Source: Gyrodactylus bullatarudis (taxonomy: Eukaryota; Platyhelminthes; Monogenea; Gyrodactylidea; Gyrodactylidae). From it: a stretch of DNA of 64,000 nucleotides. This document shows positions 59,891-64,000 of this stretch, one piece after another (within the stretch, counting starts at the first letter, position 1; each line of letters starts with the position of its first letter). A program made the position numbers and the translations under genes. The stretch covers positions 124,001 to 188,000 of the forward strand of contig SSNU01000163.1 of the NCBI GenBank assembly GCA_012064415.1. Direction: 5' to 3'. The notes under the pieces were generated by a model. It had not been told where the DNA came from. It was given only the letters and a program-made list of their open reading frames with translations, and searched no databases.

Positions 59891-60126
59891 TTAAATTGAA
59901 TATAGTGATTTTTTTCCATCACAATAGTCACATCTAGCTCTTTTACCAGACTTGGGACCATTTGTAATTCTATCTTTAGGATCTTTTATTTCCCTGGCTT
60001 AGTAGGAATGGAAACTTTCATCGGGCAACGTCCTCTGAAACTAACAAGTTGCTCGTGTACTGTAAGATATTCACTCGGAGTGTAACCAGTTTGAGAATTA
60101 TTGACAAAGTTTTCAGAGAAAAGACT
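59891..60126 (-). mobile_element. piggyBac transposase relic
   Basis: The minus strand reads NSQTGYTPSEYLTVHEQLVS then FRGRCPMKVSIPTKPGK and a stop. The core EYLTVDEQLVPFRGRCxFRQYIPxKPAKYG is diagnostic for piggyBac (DDE_Tnp_1_7) transposases and contains one catalytic Asp position, here His. After a large deletion and a frame change, GPKSGKRARCDYCDGKK resembles the C-terminal Cys-rich finger. The copy is dead. It lies about 140 bp beyond the 3' end of LSM11. Confidence 0.8.
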
Positions 60127-60266
60127 GGTATTTTTTAAATTTGTATAATTTCCGTTACTTGAAATATAATTGACTAAAATCAGTTAGATGAAAAAAAAAT
60201 CATTTCAATGAATAGAAGAATCTATTTTGAGGTATATTAAATGCAGTTGTGGAAAAATGATACAAT

Positions 60267-63174
60267 TTACTCAACAGAGTCAGAATTGGGAATAAACTGG
60301 ACAGAAATAACATTAGAGCCACGGATGAATAATTGTGATGAAGACCTGTCCCCTGGGTTACTGCTTGCAGAGTCAATGTAGTGTCGAATGACTTTGTATC
60401 GGTTGTTATTCAACAAGGGGATGGTAACTGCATCTCTTGCTGGTTTGTCATTCTCTGTGGAGAAATGAAAAGAATTGAAAAAAGTCATCTGACACTCATA
60501 TTTCTACGTTGAGATGTTGTATATTGAATTGTAATTTCTTTTGAAAATAAAAAGAAAGAAATCCATGTAGATGAACCATCAATCACAAGAAAAATGCAAA
60601 TTCTTCATATGAATGAGGTTCGCATGGTTGCTTTTTGTTTTTTGTTTTGACTCAATTATCCTTTGATGAAATTTTCAAGAATTTTTAATATCATCAATTC
60701 AATTGGTGACCATAAAACCCGGATAAAACACTAGAATTTCCATGTAATAAATTCTCATTTGGTCATTCTAAAAATGAGAGTTTATAAAAGTTTGAAAAAG
60801 ACTATGCCTAATGATAATTTTGAGGAGTGCGGTTGGGTTTAAATTATTATTGTTAATAATTAGATTTTTTAACTAGAATATGCAGTGCTGATTAAAAATA
60901 CCTTACGAAAATATTTCTATTTAAAATTGCATTCAAATAGCTTTAAATTTAGATTTTAATCGATTGTAGTAGGAAAAATTCATCGAAAATTGTTGGCACT
61001 AATTCAAAAATCGGCATTTTCAATTGCGATTTGGTATTGGGTATCCAAGCGAAATTTAAAATACATGGTTTAGTAAGATTTTTTTTCCGTGAGTTGTTCG
61101 GAGAAAAATAAATTTCAAACTGGCCTATTTATAATTATCGATCTAATGAAACGATTAATTGATAATTGTTCCTCGAATAATGAATAGGACACCACCTGAA
61201 ACTCTATTATGGGTTTCTAGGAATAAAATGGAAGGGAGTGCACTTTTGCTTGGCATAGGTCTAAGAGACAAACTTTTCTCCATGGTTAATGTAAAGATTG
61301 TATGAAGACAATTTGAATTGATTCATAAACCATCAGTATGAATGAATTTTTTCACAAAATTGAAAGAACGCTCTCATTTCAGATTGATCTTCTGTAGAGA
61401 GATTATCTTCTTTCCCATTAAAAGAAAACCTGACACACTAACTTAAAAAAATAAAGAAAGTATTGGGTGGTTGTATAGATCACACACGCATATTTCATGA
61501 TCAATAGAAAGAGATTTGGATCACTTGACGATGGAGAAAATCTGATCTATCTCTCTATTAGAAAGATTAATTGCCTTTTCAGAAAAACACTGGAAGGAAA
61601 AAGTAAATAAAATTTCCATCTATTCATTGCTGGGTTGAGATTATTCGTAAATCTGTAACACATCATCACATAGTAAAAGAGAATATACTGTAAAATATGA
61701 ATGGTTTAAAGATACAAGAGATATTTTTTAAATGAATGAGCAAGGATTAATTCATAGTCAATGTTTACTACCACTAAATGTAGTTGTGAATGAAATTGAA
61801 TCTTTTGTTACTACTGAATAACCTTTATTAAGATGGAAGCGCCTTACAAACTGCTGCAATACTTTTTGATCATGATTATCATTAATGGCGAATAAAAGAA
61901 TTTAAGAAGATGAAATTCATGTGATTAAAAAAATTGAAATAATCCATTACGACAGTTTATCATCTTTCTATGTAAAGCCTTTTGCATTATAAAGCTAGTC
62001 TGTATATCTTGTGAACTCGATCAAAAGTCAAAGAGGATTTATTTCTAATCAAATCTTTTTCATTATTGCAGGAAGTATTATTATTATTATTCAACAATGA
62101 TTTAGAACTCAAGTGTGTATAAGTGAATATTAGGAAGAGGCATATACTGTTACTGGCTAGAATGGAATTATTGATTTTGAACAGAATACGCTAGTAACGA
62201 ATATGCATTTTTCCAAAATCAACTTTTATTCTAGGAGATATTGTCACAGAAAATAACCCTGATCTAAAGATGACTTCATAAGTTACATACGCCATATTAA
62301 TAATAGACCTGGCGAAAAATGATATACGTATGCTTTCTCTAACCTTCCCTCATGAGTTCAGAACCCAAATTTTTTTAGTACAAAAGAATTACCTGAACTA
62401 TTTTCAACACGTTCAGTGGGTGCTTTGTTCTCTTTGTTGTCATCTGTAGATGGATAATTTTGATTTTTCATGCGATTAAAACGAGCCTTGACACGTTGGA
62501 TCCGTCTTCGCCTACTTCTGTTCTTACGTTTATTCTGAAACCAATATTTAAAAATATATAGATATCTTTTGATCAAGTTACTTGAAAGTAAGAATTTGAA
62601 AAAAATACTTTTTTATAGTCTTCTGGAGTGATATTAACAAGGTATTCAACAACATCTTCCAAGATAAGGTTCATAAACTTGTCAAACGCGATTAGTCTTC
62701 CATGTAGGGCTCCACGTACTTCTTTAAGTCCCCTAGTCCAAACAATAACCGACTCATTGTTATACATGGCGAGTTGAAGTCGTTTGAAAGGTTCTTTATC
62801 GCCAGTTTTAGCATTTTTGTCGATTTCTTGAAAATTAACGAATTAAAAACTTGCAAAGGAGACTATATAATCAATGTGTGATTTGCTTTTAATGTTAACG
62901 AGGCTAACTTTGAATAACTTGAGAGTGTACATTTTTAAACCCCTCAGTGTAGAGAGAAACCATTCTTCCATGCTCAAGTAGGAAAAATTAGAACCCAAAA
63001 TTCATTACTTGACCAATATTCGAGAATTGAACCGGCAACGTCGAGATCCTCTCGATTGAGTAACTCTTCTATTATATCCCGGATATTTGACGTAGACTTT
63101 CTCTCGTTGCAACCATCTGTAAGGGTTGTCGGTCTAGTCTCTGACTTTGTTGGCTCCTGATGATGTTCGTCAAC
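60267..63174 (-). CDS. LSM11: LSM11, U7 snRNP-specific Sm-like protein (5' exon not found)
   Basis: LSM11 replaces SmD2 in the U7 snRNP, which cuts replication-dependent histone pre-mRNAs in the nucleus. Exons read leftwards: 63174-63009, 62826-62609, 62534-62393 and 60454-60267, in consistent phase, about 237 residues. The Sm1 part reads NESVIVWTRGLKEVRGALHG then RLIAFDKFMNLILEDVVEYL, matching human [28 protein letters not shown]. The Sm2 part in the last exon is SSSQLFIRGSNVISVQFIP, matching NQIFIRGENVLLVHLA. Between them lies a basic insert (NKRKNRSRRRRIQRVKARF), as the family has. The first exon listed is preceded by a CTGTAG acceptor and has no ATG, so the true start is in an upstream exon I could not fix. 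The last intron is 1.9 kb. Confidence 0.9.
60455..62392 (-). other. Long LSM11 intron
   Basis: This 1.9-kb intron separates the basic insert exon from the Sm2 exon. No transposon protein or RNA gene was recognised in it. Its size contrasts with the tiny introns elsewhere in the window. Confidence 0.5.
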
Positions 63175-63311
63175 CTACAGTAACAGTGGAAAGAGTAACA
63201 TGGGGGTAATTCAATGAACTCAAAAGGTAAGAAAATTAAATTTTTTATATTTTTTTATAAAAAGAAACTTTTTGTACAAAAAACCTTTTGCTATTTTGTA
63301 TTTTTGTCAAA

Positions 63312-63803
63312 TCATCTTCTAGTGTTATTACGATTGGGAAATCGTTCATTATCATGATTCCTCCCAGCATTAGAGTGATAATATTGACGTCTAGGAGGGT
63401 GCATAACTGGCGGATGGCCATGTTCTGGATAATCTCGATTGGCATAGGGATATGAATCCCGAAAATATGGAGGTCTGTGGGATGGATGTACTCTTGGATA
63501 GGGCTCATGACGTTCACAATAATAATCATGGGGATGGAAGGAACCTCTATTGCCATGGTGGTAGGGATTTTGATAGGGAGGTTCATTGGGATGAAAACTA
63601 CGATCTCTATCATCGTGAGGATACGATCTATGCGGATACATATCATGACTTGGATGGGGTGGATATCTTCTGTCTATGTCTCTTACAGGGGGCTCAAAAT
63701 TGCGTAGATCAACATCACGAAAATCGTTATAGTCATGCTTGGAATCTATAGATTGAGTATATGATATTTGAAAATAACAAATCAGAAGATTTTGTTTCAT
63801 CAT
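63312..63803 (-). CDS. His/Pro/Tyr/Arg-rich low-complexity protein
   Basis: A frame open from ATG 63803 to TGA 63312 encodes a strikingly biased sequence: RDIDRRYPPHPSHDMYPHRS, DRSFHPNEPPYQNPYHHGNR, and similar to NERFPNRNNTRR. A TAG acceptor at 63746 suggests that the biased part begins with an exon at 63745; a short preceding exon or one beyond the window may supply the start. Such His/Pro/Tyr/Arg tails occur in RNA-binding proteins. It lies directly upstream of LSM11 and could be either a separate gene's C terminus or an overlooked LSM11 5' exon in another frame. The product is unknown. Confidence 0.45.
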   Translation of the reverse strand: MMKQNLLICYFQISYTQSIDSKHDYNDFRDVDLRNFEPPVRDIDRRYPPHPSHDMYPHRSYPHDDRDRSFHPNEPPYQNPYHHGNRGSFHPHDYYCERHEPYPRVHPSHRPPYFRDSYPYANRDYPEHGHPPVMHPPRRQYYHSNAGRNHDNERFPNRNNTRR

Positions 63804-63826
63804 ATCTTAAGGAATAGTTTATAATA

Positions 63827-64000
63827 TACAATTGAAAATTGTATTCAAAACGCCAAGATTATTCAGTTTAATCTACTAAAACCTGAAGAAAAGACTCTTA
63901 ATTTATAAATTCCAGTAGGAAATTATCAACAAAATCAAATACAACGGTTACTAGACATATCGAACAAGAGAATCATGACGCTCCAGTTTTTAATTTTTCA
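63827..64000 (+). mobile_element. Second Penelope-like element relic at the window edge
   Basis: The plus strand reads IQLKIVFKTPRLFSLIY, a stop, and LLIYKFQ. The DNA is clearly related to the reverse complement of 45190-45352, sharing for example ACAATTGAAAATTGTAT, a GAAGAAAAGACTCT segment and a CGGTTACTAGACAT segment. About 70 bp present in the first copy (the Cys-x-Cys and YIG region) are missing here. The IVFKT segment is the usual linker before the GIY-YIG domain. The copy is dead and runs to the window end. Confidence 0.75.

Noticed and set aside
63009..63080. tRNA-like B box (GGTTCAATTCTCG) on the minus strand
   Set aside because: It lies in an LSM11 exon whose frame and splice phases fit, and no cloverleaf could be drawn.

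Overview
The window is animal nuclear DNA, strongly A+T-rich, with many small spliced genes on both strands and many decayed transposons between them or inside long introns. Metazoan affinity rests on an LSM11 homologue (U7 snRNP, histone mRNA 3' processing), a G-protein alpha-q subunit with the NLKEYNLV tail, Hook, RACK1, RAB39 and a YTHDC2/Bgcn-like gene. An RSPH14 homologue (axonemal radial spoke) implies motile cilia or flagella. The most distinctive trait is intron size. Many introns, inferred from splice sites plus frame plus family similarity, are only 23-39 nt long, with others at 50-70 nt. Introns this short are reported for dicyemid and orthonectid mesozoans and a few other compact lineages. 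That is a hint about lineage, not an identification.

Layout, left to right. 1-3248: the 5' end of a globin-like gene cut by the window edge, and a small two-exon gene of unknown function. 3249-12554: a 24-exon ECM29/ECPAS proteasome-adaptor gene. 12893-18586: a YTHDC2/Bgcn-like DEAH-helicase relative with lost ATPase motifs; its two oversized introns each hold transposon debris (an inverted-repeat element and a LINE fragment). 18892-21708: tandem GH27 genes, one with alpha-N-acetylgalactosaminidase residues and one divergent copy. 22089-23428: two unrecognised small genes. 23590-25845: Hook. 25984-27493: a gene carrying a degenerate retroelement-integrase-like region. 27607-29246: a CDGSH iron-sulfur protein and RACK1. 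29532-30688: a LINE fragment. 31317-33503: RAB39 head to head with a possible UTP12-type protein. 35252-36611: G alpha q, followed by about 4 kb of microsatellite-rich non-coding DNA. 40629-42448: an unrecognised five-exon gene. 42.6-46.1 kb: repeat-rich, with a 127-bp direct repeat, a Penelope-like GIY-YIG relic and a tRNA-derived SINE-like unit with a hammerhead-like core. 46158-48860: WDR75 (apparently lacking its C-terminal half here) divergent from SAE1/AOS1. 50349-53813: a five-finger C2H2 protein divergent from RSPH14. 54117-56059: a PAPS transporter and a hotdog thioesterase. 56424-59067: a tetraspan membrane protein. 59891-60126: a piggyBac relic. 60267-63174: LSM11. The right edge holds a His/Pro/Tyr/Arg-rich protein and a second Penelope-like relic.

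Four gene pairs (Hook/integrase-like, RAB39/UTP12-like, WDR75/SAE1, zinc finger/RSPH14) share divergent intergenic spaces of only 93-138 bp, so shared bidirectional promoters are likely. Functionally the genes are mostly housekeeping: proteasome handling, ribosome biogenesis, SUMO activation, sulfation, lysosomal glycan breakdown, transport and signalling. All exon structures come from reading the DNA; no alignment or transcript data were available.
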